Below the pieces are notes generated by a model. That model saw only the letters and a list, made by a program, of their open reading frames with translations. It had not been told where the DNA came from and ran no database searches. Shown piece by piece: positions 1 through 10,761 of a stretch of DNA of 40,201 nt; within the stretch, counting starts at the first letter, position 1; each line of letters begins with the position of its first letter. The stretch covers positions 1 to 40,201 of the forward strand of contig JADGJL010000117.1 of assembly GCA_027600665.1 (NCBI GenBank), read 5' to 3'. The stretch comes from Irineochytrium annulatum (lineage: Eukaryota; Chytridiomycota; Chytridiomycetes; Chytridiales; Chytridiaceae). Both the position numbers and the translations under genes were made by a program.

Positions 1-241
1 CGAGGTAAGAGGACGCGACCGAGTGCGGGGTGGTGGGCGTGTGGGTCTGGCTGCCGTTGGTCGGGGAGAAGTAGGAGGAGGTCCCCGCGGACGAGGCGGT
101 GGCCGGCGGCGGCGTGGTGCGGGAGTAGCTCTGGTTCTCGGAGCCTGAGATGGGGACGGGCATTGTCACCTGCATGTTGGGCCTGGAGCCGACCCGCGGC
201 TGATGCCGGAACGGCGCTCCCTCGGACTGCATGTCGGCCAT
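1..241 (-). CDS. Partial unknown Ser/Thr/Pro-rich protein, N-terminus
   Basis: An open frame begins at an ATG at 241 (minus strand, MADMQSEGAPF...) and stays open for 80 codons to the left edge, so only the N-terminus is present. The visible part is low complexity, rich in Ser, Thr, Pro, Gln and Asn (stretches such as TTPPPATASS and THTPTTPHS). It has no signal peptide, no membrane segment and no domain I recognise. Such tails are common at the ends of fungal regulatory proteins, but no function can be assigned. An intron could start inside (a CAG/GTGACA context occurs). The roughly 1 kb upstream towards the Sel1 gene would hold its promoter. The frame is clean and has coding-like GC-rich third positions, but without the rest the call is moderate. 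Confidence 0.5.
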   Translation of the reverse strand, partial: MADMQSEGAPFRHQPRVGSRPNMQVTMPVPISGSENQSYSRTTPPPATASSAGTSSYFSPTNGSQTHTPTTPHSVASSYL

Positions 242-1291
242 TTTGGAGGAGGTGAGCGGGGGAGGGAGGTGTGAGAAGCTCAGGGTCGGAAGGCGCTACT
301 GTGCTCCACCAGCTGATAATGACTTCTCTCTGGACTCTGCACGACAAGATCCGACCTCAGAACACACCACGGAAACCTCCCACCCTGCAAAGGTAGCACA
401 GTCGACAGGACGGCTCGTTCTGTTGACAAGCAAACTGAAAACGGTTGGTGTTCCAAGTAGGGAGCCTGTTTCCCCGTCCTTAATCTCAGGTTCCAGCCAA
501 CCGGCCGCGTTCCTCGCGTTCGACCATGCAGCCTGCAGAGCGTCTACCCCATTATACTGACTGGAAAACTCCTTTCCTCGTCTCGGATAATGGTCAGGCA
601 ATGAGGCAATGGGTCGGGACTGGTGGTTCGGCACTGGGATAAAACCGTCCGGTTCAGCCGACCGACGACTTGCATTCTCATTGCGACGTCGGTTCGAGCC
701 GCTCCCTCCATCTTCTCTAACGTAAATCAATCGAAGGAACGAGCTAATGGGTTTCGCGGGCTCTGCGCGGCTCAGACACTAGGCAAAACTCACCTGCAGT
801 TGAGCCAAATCCAAGGTCGGCCACTCGGAAGGCAAGCTTGTCTTGGAATTGATCACGGTAATTGAAAAGAAAGACCCTCGCATACCGTCATTACAAGGAG
901 AATCCCATTACGTATGCGCGATAGAGCACCAATTTGTATCCAAAATACATGTGCGCTTGCGCGGATGACGACTTCATTCCGTCCGGGCCACCGGCGACAA
1001 ACGTACGCGAACTCTCTCGTGACGCGACGGCGATGCGGTGAGTCATTTGCGCACGGCAGGCCAGTCAGATCATATCTTGGGTATAGACCACGTGGAATTG
1101 TTACCCGCCAGGTGAGCAACATGTCTTAAGAAATCTGCCACATCTGGCAGCTGATGCGATAATCTTTAGGCAATCGCCTGTTGAGTATCAATACTAACTC
1201 GCAAGGAAGCTCAGCATTGCATAGTGTTCAGAGGATTCGTATATTCACCAGCGCGTGCATTAATTCTATCTATCTATGTGTTTAAACAACA
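242..1291. other. Intergenic region, no supported gene
   Basis: About 1 kb between the start of the left-edge gene and the 3' end of Sel1 paralog A. Short ORFs occur in several frames but none shows a recognisable domain or exon-like continuity. Base composition is more AT-rich towards 1140-1300. A perfect tandem 10-mer (TAAACAACAT twice, 1283-1302) sits at the 3' end of the Sel1 gene. The part near 242 presumably carries the promoter of the left-edge gene. Confidence 0.6.
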
Positions 1292-3712
1292 TTAAACAAC
1301 ATCATAAGAGTTTTGCTTGGGTCGCGCCATAATGTCATCCTCTACGACCTCCCCAAATGATTCAGCAACAAGGTGAAGAGACTGGATCGGCATGGTCGCA
1401 AACGTGTCCGCCCGAACATCCTCCTCCTTCGCAGGAAAGTCGCCAAAAGCCTTCTGCTTCTCAAGAGGCTAAACGATAGAAGGAGAAGTAGCTGCGGAAG
1501 ATACGCCGTCAGATTCCGGTGCCTCTTGCGCCCTCGATGGTTCCGCCGCGACGCTTGCACCTGATGGCGCATTGGCTTCCTCAAATGTGCCGACAGAACC
1601 TCGACGCTCCTGCCACTTCGATGCTTCCGCCGCCACGGTCGCAGTTAATGCCGAAGGCGCATTCGCCGATACGACGATTGGTCCCATATCCTCCTCCGCT
1701 TTCGGTGGCTCAGCTAACCGTTCCACAGGGTCCACGGACAACACGGACGAGTGTAATGTGGACTCGCACATTGATTGTGCCACCGTCGTAGCCGCCGCCG
1801 CAAGAAGATCCGATTCTCCCTTTTGCGATCCAGACTCTATTGCATTCGCACCCGTAGTCGGTTTTGCGTCTGCCACGCTATCCTCCGTCTTGATTAACGT
1901 TGACGATGGCTCCACCGAATCCACGCTCCCCACCATAAACCCACATTCCGTCGCCTTCTTCATCCAATCCTCGCCCTCCTCCTCATCCCGCTCCGTCCCA
2001 ATCCCCCTTTTCAGGCACAGACCCAGGACGTACATTGCCCGCGGGATACCCTGAACAGCCGCTTCCCGTAGCATCTGCACTCCCTTCGCCGCGCGCAAAA
2101 GATCTGTCTCCGACATCTTCTTGTCATCCGCGCCGCCGCCGATACTTACCGCCGCTTCGTCCGCCCCGAATCCAAGCTCACCGGCCTTCTTGAGCCATTC
2201 TGCAGCCAGCGCCTCATCCTTCCCCGTGCCCACGCCTTGTTGTAGACACTGCCCCAGCACATACATCGCCCTGGGTATGGTGTGCTTCACGTTGTCGTCG
2301 TCCTTCAAGCTCCCGGCGGCTTCCGCAATATGCTTGACCGCCAACGTCGGATTCGGCGGCTGACGATCCAACCCGGCCAGTCGGATCTCCCCGATCGCCG
2401 CGTGACCACCGAGATGCCCGCGGTCCGCCGCGCGTGCGAACCAGAGGGCAGCCGCGACGGGATCCCGTGCCACCGACCGACCTTTCGCCACGTCCAGATC
2501 CACGAGATGCCAGGGCACGGAGCCGCCCGACCCGTCCTTAACAACTCCGTTCTGCCGCGCAGTGCCTTCAGTCCCATTCTCTTCTGCCGCGGTCGAAGAC
2601 CCCGACACGGAGGTCGCATGAAACCCTTGGTAGAAGACACACCCGATCAAAAACGCAGCCTCCGCGCTTGGATTCCCAATCCAGGCCTTATGAAGCCAAA
2701 CCATCGCCTCGCCGGCGTCGCTCCTATTCCAGCTGCGATGCATCCACGCCATCGCCTCCCCCGGGTTGCTTGCAAACACGCGCTTCGCGAGCTCCAGCTG
2801 CGCAGCCGCGTAACCACCCTCGGCAGCCTTGAGGAACCATGGCATTGCGGAGCTGAGGGGCTCGTTGGGCATCGAGGCGACGTGAAGGGCGACGTGGAGA
2901 GCCGCGGAGGGGTTCCTGAGCGGGGTGGTGGAGGGGTTGAGGTACAATTTTGCGGGTACGAAGCCGATCTTGGCGAGGGATGTCATGGAGGTGATGCCCT
3001 CTTTGTAATAGCCCCAGTCCATGCTGAATTGAGCGGCCTCTGATTGCAATGCATTAGGCTCTACAATGAAAGAGTTGGCCATACCAAACGCCTTCCGCGG
3101 ATTTTCCGGCACTGCCACGCCGACAGGCATCGGCCCGAAAGTGTCCAGGTCTATAATCGACGTCCACGCGGAGGAAAAAGAACAACCGTTGCCCGACGCG
3201 TCACCCTCTACGCTTGGAGCCCCGTCGCACTTCTTCCGCATACTTTTATAGCTCGCGACGACGGATGACCACCTCAGCAGCGTAGCATCCACCACGGGGG
3301 CCCCGTTTTCTCCCGCCAGGATTTTGTTCTCAATGTGATCAGCGCGTTCGAGGATGAGCAACGCTTTCGCGAGTGTCGAGTCGTCATCGTCATCGTCTAA
3401 TTTTGCGGAATTAGCAACATTGAAAGGGGTGGAAGAGGAATGTGTTTAAGACAGCGAGAGAGAGGGTGGCTCGTAAAAAGGTGTTTTAGGTATAACATCG
3501 TAAGACGAGGTGAACAGATATAATCAACGAGGAACGAGAGATAGCGACAATCGAGAACTTGGGGGAAAAGGGAACCTTGCTAACCAACCATCGTCCTGAT
3601 CCTTTTGCTTTCCCTGCTGCTTCCCGAGATTCAGTGATTGATCCAGCAGCTCCTGGAGCCCGACATACTCGATTGCTTCGTCAACGGGGTCAACGGCCTG
3701 GTGGCTTTCCAT
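1292..3712 (-). CDS. Sel1-like repeat protein, paralog A
   Basis: Sel1-like repeats are alpha/alpha solenoids that act as protein-interaction scaffolds; the partner here is unknown. Proposed exons are 3589-3712, 3085-3396, 1505-3039 and 1292-1468, giving about 715 residues. The first intron (3397-3588) is phase-matched and conserved in paralog B at 23568-25889. The second (3040-3084, 45 nt, GTATGG...TCAG) is a multiple of three without a stop, so unspliced it would add 15 residues; B has an intron at the same place. Sel1 units with the RAMYVLGxCL signature and WFARAADRGHLGG lie in the middle, followed by a disordered Ala/Ser/Glu-rich tail. Near the C-terminus an in-frame TAG (1469-1471) precedes a tail still homologous to B; either the protein ends there (stop 1469) or a 36-nt GT-AG intron (1469-1504) removes it. 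A carries an extra 16-residue unit (AMAWMHRSWNRSDAGE then AMVWLHKAWIGN) that B lacks. It is divergent from BRCA2. Confidence 0.85.
1469..1504 (-). other. In-frame TAG inside a possible 36-nt new intron of Sel1 paralog A
   Basis: Read on the minus strand, the 36 bases begin GTATCT and end GTTTAG. The length is a multiple of three in phase 0, and the only stop is the terminal TAG. Beyond it the frame continues for 58 codons to TAA at 1292-1294. Those codons match the C-terminal tail of paralog B (AFGDFPAKEEDV against IFSDFSATAEDR; SFGEVVEDDIMA against SSGEVIKVEIMA). In paralog B the corresponding bases are plain coding sequence without a GT donor. Confidence 0.55.
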
Positions 3713-3796
3713 TCTTCCCCGCGAAACCGTTACAAATTGTCAGCTTCGCTTCCGGACGCCGGCGTCCAGTCGAGCTTGCACCACAACCCGATCGCC
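3713..3796. promoter_or_regulatory. Bidirectional promoter, Sel1-A / BRCA2
   Basis: Only 84 bp separate the proposed start codons of Sel1 paralog A (3712, minus) and BRCA2 (3797, plus). Any promoter must be shared or overlap the first exons. The BRCA2 frame is open further upstream to an ATG at 3638, but that would overlap the Sel1 first exon in antisense, so 3797 is preferred. Confidence 0.5.
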
Positions 3797-6700
3797 ATGC
3801 CATCGTTCAACGATGCCGACGCGGAATCATCACCCGTCCTCCCTCGCCTGCTGTCTCTCTCTGACCCGCTGGCCGGCACCTCTACGCCACTGGCCAGGAA
3901 GCCTCGCGGGACGTTGCATCTGTCAGCGATCCGAAATTCAAGTTCGGGCCACTCCGGTCGCCAGCCGCGCACGTTGGGCAGCCTGGGCAGGCCTGGATCG
4001 AATATAGACCAATTCGACCATATCGATTTGTTCTCGGCATATTCGACATCTGCTGCGCCAGCCGGTCGGCAACCGCGGACGCTCGGCGGCGCGGTAACCC
4101 CTGCAGGAGGCAACGTCGACATTATCGACATGTTCTCGATGTCTCCAGTCATTGGCTCGGTGGCGGGCGATGCGGCTTGGTCCGACTCGATGGAGACGCC
4201 CAAGGCGGTTGCGGCTCAGTTCGAAGGAGCCACCCCCGGCGCCGTCATGGACATGCTGCGTCAGGTCTCGAGGACGTCGTCGAACGGGACGGCGGACACC
4301 GTTGTGGACGCGACGCCGGCCGTGGTCACCCACCCTCACGCCTTGCAGAGACACTCACCCGATCTCTACGCGACGCCCGCGCCCTTCCCGAAGCGGAAGC
4401 TCATCGTCCACGGGGTCGACCATGGAAAGACTGGAAGTCCGAAGAGGAACAAGCCATCGCCGCCGGAGATTGTCGAGATCTCGTCACCCGATGGCGTCGG
4501 GCCGTTTGATCCGAGTGTCCTCGACGAACATTCGGTAGTGGAGCTGGGCAGCGACGGACCGGGATCTGAGATCAATGGTGGTGGTCTGCTGCTGGGACAT
4601 GATGCGGAAACGAATGGGGCCTCTAGTTTGTATCGGGCGAATAAAACACCAGTCGTCAGGCTTAAACGGAAGCTTCGGAAGGTTGACATAGGATATCCTA
4701 CGGGCGTGGACCAAAGAGACAGCGGTTTGCCGACGGGCATGGACTCGAATGAGGACGTCTGGGCCAAGACGCCTTTGATCAAATCCTGCACTAGTGACGC
4801 GCCACCTATCATATTGGCACATCGGTATCCCGTTCACTGTTACTCTCGCTCTGTTTAGCCTTGTACTCAAACCGTTAACTTTTAGCTCTTCTTGTGGCCG
4901 GATACCCGAGGATGGTGAGATTATGCCCACATCAAGTCGTACTGTTATCTTATCAAAGCCACCAGTTGATGGCATCGTCCACCACAGCGTCAACGACGCT
5001 GTACATCAAACAAGTTTTGTTCCTCGCGAACGTTTTGTTCTTCTAACAAAACCACAGCAGGCGTCCGGGGTGGCGAGTCGTTTGGCGATACTCCTCCCCG
5101 CGAGGCCAGGAATGAACCACGGGAAGCGGACGAAATTGAGGATGATTGCGAGCTTGGGGACGGTCGCGGCATCGACGATGTCGAGGAGGAGATCAACAGC
5201 CCCGAGGACGGTGAAGCCGCGCTGATGATTCAGGATCCGGAGGGCTTTGATAGAGTGCCGGTGATGATTCAGGATCCGGAGGGTTTTGATACCCAACCTG
5301 GGCGAGCGGATGGTGGTGGTCTTCTGGATCAGAAAAATACCTCGTCGCCAGAGATTAACTTGCATGCCGTCAATTTGAACGCGGATCTGAACGCGGATGA
5401 TATCGAGGAAGACCGAAATCTGGATGGTGCGGACAATGTCGCTAATGGCGGGAATGAAGAAATCGTCGATGATATTACTGTTAAGCATGTGCACTTCTCG
5501 GTAGACGAACGGCTAATATGTGATGATATTGAGATGCCCGCTGAAGCCGAATCCGTGTTCTTAGACTCTGGTGGCGACGGCGCCGTGGATATGAGAACTG
5601 CTGCGGGGGGCCATTCTGACGTAGGCTTCGTTGAGCGGGGCGAATTATCACCTATGCGATCGTTTGGCGGATTTCGGACGGCGAAGGGCGGTGCCGTGGA
5701 GCCTATGTCGAAGGAGGCGATGCTTAAAGCCCAGTTATTACTCTCTTCGCCTGAGAATCGCTCGGCGCTATTGGGACCCTCAGATGCCGAGTTCGTCAGA
5801 TGTACCGAGCCGTCACAAACGACGCAGTCGGTTGGCGGATTCAGGAAGGCGAAAGGCGGTGCGGTGGCGTCGGTATCGAAGGACTTTAAAGCGCAATCGT
5901 TGTTTGTTTCGCCTGAGAGTGAATCGACGGTGGCGGCTGCACCTGACCGGGAACAGGACGCCGCCGCCCAAGCGACAGCTCCGCAAGGTTCGCCGAGAGC
6001 AAAGAGTTGTGCTTCATCGGTACAGTCATTTGAAGGCTTTAGGACCGCTGGTGGAGGGGCCGTGGCTCCCTTGTCTAAGGAAGCTTTACTGAAAGCACAG
6101 TCGATATTCATTTCGCCGGATGATAAAGCGGCGCGAGCGGCATTAGCTCACAAAGATATTGGTAATAAGCTTACGGACTTGTTAGCAATGCAATCGTTCG
6201 GTGGCTTTAAGACCGCTAAAGGAGGTGCCGTCGCTGCACTGTCTAAGGAGGCTCTGCTGAAAGCCCAATCATTGTTTTCGCCCGAGAAATTAACGGGCTC
6301 GCCTGAACGGCCGAGAAGCGGTGACGACGATACCACGGTATTAGACGAGCCTCCTTCTGCTTCAGCAACGGTGCAAGCAACGGCTCAAGCATTCGGGGGG
6401 TTTAAAACAGGCAAAGGAGGCGGCGTCGCGGCGATGTCTAAAAAAGCTTCATTAAAAGGGGAGTTGATTCAAAGTTCGGCCGAGAGTTCAGGTGTTCCCG
6501 GAGGCGGATTTCAAACGGCCACACGTGGTGCTCTCGCGCTGCTATCCGACGAAGCTCGAACTAAAGCGTTTAAAGCAGCCTTCGAAAATGAAAGTAATTC
6601 TTATGGCGGCGTATACTCTTCGGCGTCGGGCTTCAAAACAGCTAAGGGTGGTGCACTGGCAGCACTGTCTGATGAAGCTCGGATGAAAGCGGCGTCGTTC

Positions 6701-9700
6701 ATGGCTGCTTTTGAAGACGAGAATAATCCTCCTGAGGCCGTGAATGCGAGGACGTCGGGTTTTAAAACGGCGAAAGGAAAGGCGCTCGCAGCGCTGTCCG
6801 AAGAAGCTCAATTGAGGGCTGCCTCGTTCATGGCCACCTGCGAAAACGAGAGCAATTACCCCGAAGCCTCACACCCGTCGACGTCGGGTTTTAAGTCTGC
6901 CGGAAAGGAGAAGATCATCCCCATTTCCACCGACGCTCGTCAGAAAGCGCTAGCGTTACTATCGAGTGTTGACGGTGACTCTGTTTCACCCGCCGCTGCA
7001 CAAACTCCCGTTAAAGGAGTGGAGGCGTCGGCTCTTACAACTTCAACACCGGCCGCCGCTTTCACATCTCTGTCAATGAGAGTCCCGGGGCTTCAGATGT
7101 CTCGGAAAAAGCTTCCTTTTAAATCACCGATGATACATATGCCTTCTACGAATGGTAGGCCCTCAATCGCCGCTCCGCCATCCCCTGTGAAGGAACCACA
7201 AGTCATAAAACCTTTATTTGTGATGGACTCTAGCCTACAAAGGCGAAGGCTTTGTGATTTGGGTGAACGGAGCTTCAACAGCTCTGATGACGACAGGTTA
7301 GATTTCAGGGGCGTTACTAATTGCTGACTCCTAATTAGACTGTCACGTGTCCCTATAATTAACGTGAGGACTGCACATAAAATTACGTTCAACAACTCTT
7401 CCACAATTTCGACCGATGCTTTTGGGGTTGAAGAGGCTAGGAGCCAACTGATCGAAAGAGGTGCCTTGAAAACGATCGTATCATTGGACTGGGTTGAGAA
7501 TCACTATCGATGGATTGTTTGGAAGTTAGCTGCAATGGTCACCACTTTCCCCCAGCTCCTCGATTCGCACTGGTCTGCCGAAATGGTCCGAGGTCAATTG
7601 TGCTATCGGTAAACCTCCTGCGCCTCCTTTGAATAACTCTGTTAAGGTATGAGCGCGAGGTCAACTTGGTTCATCGATCTGCGCTCAAGCTGATACTTGA
7701 AAAAGACGCATCTCCTTCGCGGACTATGGTTCTTTGCGTTTCAGATGTTTTTGCAGGTACCTAATGACGGTATATGGAAACTGTAGTACTAATACCGCTG
7801 TTTAGAAACAAATCGCTGGGATGCGTTGGAATTGACGGACGGGTGGTACAAAATTAAAGCAACGTTAGACACTCGGTTAAGCGAATTATTGAAATCCGGA
7901 CTCATATCGGTCGGGTTGAAACTCGCCATTTGCAATGCTGAGGTTTGATGAAGCTGCGTCCTGTACTTTCTAACCTAAAACATAGCTGCAAGGCCCTGCT
8001 GAACCTGTCGCGGCGCTAGAGTACAACGGAAACCCCACGCTTAAGCTAAGTGGCAACAGCACGAGGAGGGCTCGATGGGATTCTCGTCTTGGCTTTTATA
8101 AGCAGAAATTTTTGTCTTGTTCTTTACGACAAATAACCGCGGATGGAGGATCCGTGCCGTGCTTAGATGTTATCATCATGAGAGTGTATCCGCTGTTATA
8201 CATGGAGTCTGTGGCGGACGGCAAGAAAATGATCAGGTCGAAGCAAGAGGAAGCCGATCAGGAAGACGCGCATATGGTAATGCAACTTGGGTATCTCATC
8301 TCACGTTATGTAGAAACGGTTTGAGGCAGCCTTTTATGCTCGCGTGGAGGCCTTCGAGCGCTCTTGTCCAGGTGCTTTTCGTTCGCATTCTGTTCGTATT
8401 AAACTGCGCAGAACCTACTGAAGGAGACGTTGACGATCGTCATGCGCAAATTGAGCAGATTAAATCGGATGTAAAGGTTTGCTTTTTCACATTTGCCGAC
8501 GGATGCTTACGTTATCTCAGGATCAGTTTCCGGATCGCCGCGTTAGCAAGTTCATTAAATTGAGACTGTGCGATTTTCCTGGCGCATGTAATCCCGAGCA
8601 AGACAGCTGGACCGATTTGACGATATGGGACCCATCGGACGATATCCTTAGTAATTTACACGAAGGCAAACGATATAAGGTGCGACCATCTTGGAGAAAT
8701 GTTCTTTCGTCTCAAGCTCGCAGATTTCGGGTGTACAGGCGCACTCAGGCGGCTTTTTCAAAGATCGCCCCTCTCTCAAAGCTGCTGGCCGCAGATTTCA
8801 CTTTCACGAGGCTCTATGTACTGACGAGGATCTGCAAAGCAGCTTATACAAACCGCGACGGATTCGGCCATTGAGCGAACTTCGGTTTCTTACACATAAG
8901 GACGAAGTTGACGTCTTGGTGGTTGTATCAGGTTTGGATTTCCTCAGATATTTTGGATATCTCATAATCTTGGTAGAAATTGTAAGCGAAGTCTGCATTA
9001 AATGCGTCGATAACTCGGAAGGGGAGGCCACCATCAGGTTCATGAGCTTTCCCTGCATTTATGACATCGGCCAAGTGCTGTTTATACGAAATCTTTTGTA
9101 TAATCACTACGATGGGACGTTTGAGGTTGTGAGAGAAACGGAGGTCAAGACGGATAAAGCTGAGTCCTTTTTGCGCCATGGGTTGGCTGTCAGCGATATG
9201 TATTATCCGACTGCTAGGTATTTTTGACTTACTTTGCTTAAGGCTAGAACTTAAGGAGAATGATGATGCACCAGACTCGTTATACATTCCGACGATGCCA
9301 GGTTTAAGAGATGACGGCGCTGAAGTTATTTGCCAACCATGTCCCTTTTCTACGGTACTGGTGACAGCCAATTTACCTGGTGACATCGACCCTTATACCG
9401 TTTGGGTTCCGCGTGTCGAAAATGGACAGCTTGAGAAGGCTTTATTCCGTTTTGATGACGGGGTGACGATCAGAAGCTTATATGTATCTTATGACACCCT
9501 ATCCGGATGGCTATCATCAGTCCTCGTTCGGCCCTCCAAGTGTCCCATTGTTGACAAATTTCGGAATCTCCTTTTTGGAAAAGATGCGGAAAGGGGTGCG
9601 AACGGGGAGAGTTCATGCTCCCGACGCTTGGCTGCGGCTGCTGAACAGGCAGTTTCCACTGCAACGGCCGAATTTGTTCTGTGGGGGCTCTCGCTAGCTC

Positions 9701-9867
9701 TGGAGGGTGGATGGGACGCTAACGGAACGGACACGTGGGGCGACAACTCTTGGTACAGTACCGAGGAATGGGAAGGCGTCGGCACCTACCTATCGGATCT
9801 GCTTTGCAACGTGGACGTTGTGGTGAGCGCACCACGCACATTACAATCACTAAAGCTTCAACAATAG
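3797..9867 (+). CDS. BRCA2: BRCA2 homolog with nine BRC repeats and DNA-binding domain
   Basis: BRCA2 loads RAD51 on single-stranded DNA in homologous recombination, in the nucleus. Proposed exons: 3797-4824, 4886-4914, 5061-7296, 7339-7608, 7647-7756, 7806-7942, 7986-8276, 8314-8371, 8412-8476, 8521-8679, 8724-8931, 8977-9188, 9256-9867 (about 1804 residues). Exon 3 holds nine RAD51-binding BRC motifs of the form GFKTAKGGAVAALSKEALLK. Next comes the BRCA2 helical domain (VENHYRWIVWKLAAM), then OB1 (ELTDGWYKIKATLD, NSTRRARWDSRLGF, DVIIMRVYP). A charged helical insert corresponds to a short tower, and OB2/OB3 follow (EGKRYKISG, LCTDEDLQSSLYKPRRI). The N-terminus is acidic and Ser-rich with a duplicated GRQPRTLG motif. 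The last ~200 residues are unrecognised, and the junction near 9189-9255 is uncertain (a 25-nt GT-AG at 9218-9242 also fits phase). The intron at 8932-8976 is multiple-of-three and stop-free, chosen by family alignment. Start codon is moderate confidence. Confidence 0.9.
5654..6969 (+). repeat. BRCA2: Array of nine BRC repeats within BRCA2
   Basis: Nine copies of the BRC motif start near 5654, 5827, 6022, 6187, 6386, 6490, 6622, 6745 and 6877. Copies 1, 3 and 4 are closest to the consensus (FGGF[RK]TAKGGAV..[LM]SKEALLKAQ). Copy 2 is shortened (SKDFKAQSLF) and copy 5 has lost part of the second half (SKKASLKGEL). Copies 6-8 form a second subfamily with SDEAR.KA..F(MA)A and an acidic tail, and are packed about 104-132 bp apart, against 165-199 bp for copies 1-5. 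Copy 9 is the most diverged (GFKSAGKEKIIPIS). The repeats bind RAD51 through the F..A and LF-type patches. Confidence 0.92.
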
Positions 9868-10290
9868 TTGAGCATCGGCAACGACGAGGTGCAATCATTA
9901 AGGCTTCGGTAGCGTGGTCATTGCGGATTTATTTCGCGTGCAAATTTCTTTAGCCATGCATCATGCTCGGCAAGCTGAGCGCCTGTTCTACCATTTCCTG
10001 CCTCCCAAGCCCGCTTATGCGGTAGTGACTTCGCGTAAGTCGACGCGGTTAACGAGCGATGAGGGGAGGGCGATCGAAAGTATGGCGCTGACACCGATGA
10101 GAAGAAGTAGTTGCTACGGGAGGTTTCTCGGGAGGGGATGGCATCTCGGGATTGCCTATAGAGATTAGCAGATATCGCATAGAAGTAACAAATTACCTGT
10201 TATTCAGTATGGTCTGTGAGGGGTCATGATAGGCTCGATGTATGGATCTATCACGTAATCCCTAAATTTGTAGACGTTAAAATGCAACTT
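9868..10290. other. Convergent intergenic region, no gene seen
   Basis: About 420 bp between the BRCA2 stop and the 3' end of the small minus-strand gene. It presumably holds both 3' UTRs. A short ORF at 9914-10168 has no recognisable feature. I see no RNA gene or repeat. Confidence 0.6.
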
Positions 10291-10725
10291 TTAAAGCGCC
10301 TGTGAGACCTGTAGCGGGTCCTCATATCTCGACGGGCTCGGAAAGCGAGGCTGATAATGAAGCAGTCGAAGTGAATCGTCTAAAAGCTGCTCATTCTCGT
10401 CCAGCCATCCCGAACTGTCAGGATCATCCCGCCTCGATCTCCGGGAATAGGCGATAGGAGCCTGAAACTCATGCCATGAGGAAGGTTCTTGGTCTGCTTT
10501 CCCTATTGTCGCCCGGAGTTTTTGGGTTAACTTCCTCGCACCTCGAAGGACCTTCTCGTCTCTCTTGAGCGAACGCTTCATCATGTCGCTTGGGCTAATT
10601 CGACCGTTTTCGTAGCTTCCCAGTTTATTATCTTCTAATAGTCACGACATCTACCTTTCGATTGATTCCATATCTTCAGAATCAGAAAAGGACCCATCGT
10701 GTCGCGAGCGCCAAACGGCTGGCAT
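10291..10725 (-). CDS. Small hypothetical protein, two exons
   Basis: Proposed exons 10655-10725 and 10291-10615 join in phase across a 39-nt GT-AG intron, giving 131 residues starting MPAVWRSRHDGSFSDSEDME. The first exon is acid/serine-rich. The second starts SYENGRISPSDMMKRSLKRD, is strongly basic (KVLRGARKLTQKLRATIG), then mixed, ending PLQVSQAL. There is no signal peptide, membrane segment or cysteine pattern, and I do not recognise the family. It lies 36 bp downstream of the CEP164-like stop on the same strand, so its promoter must overlap the 3' end of that gene unless the two share a transcript. Evidence is the clean splice phase and coding-like composition only. Confidence 0.45.
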
Positions 10726-10761
10726 TGCTCTTCGTTCCTCTTTTGTTGATGTAAGCATTCA

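Noticed and set aside
853..1129. Short ORFs on both strands in the left intergenic region
   Set aside because: No domain, no splice continuity and no codon-like composition.
2282..3043. 253-codon plus-strand ORF antisense to Sel1 paralog A
   Set aside because: Shadow of a GC-rich coding region; paralog B shows the minus-strand reading is the conserved one.
3040..3084. First thought that this segment of Sel1-A was an exonised intron of Sel1-B
   Set aside because: On the correct strand A also has a GTATGG donor and TCAG acceptor at the same position, so both copies have the intron; A's is merely stop-free.
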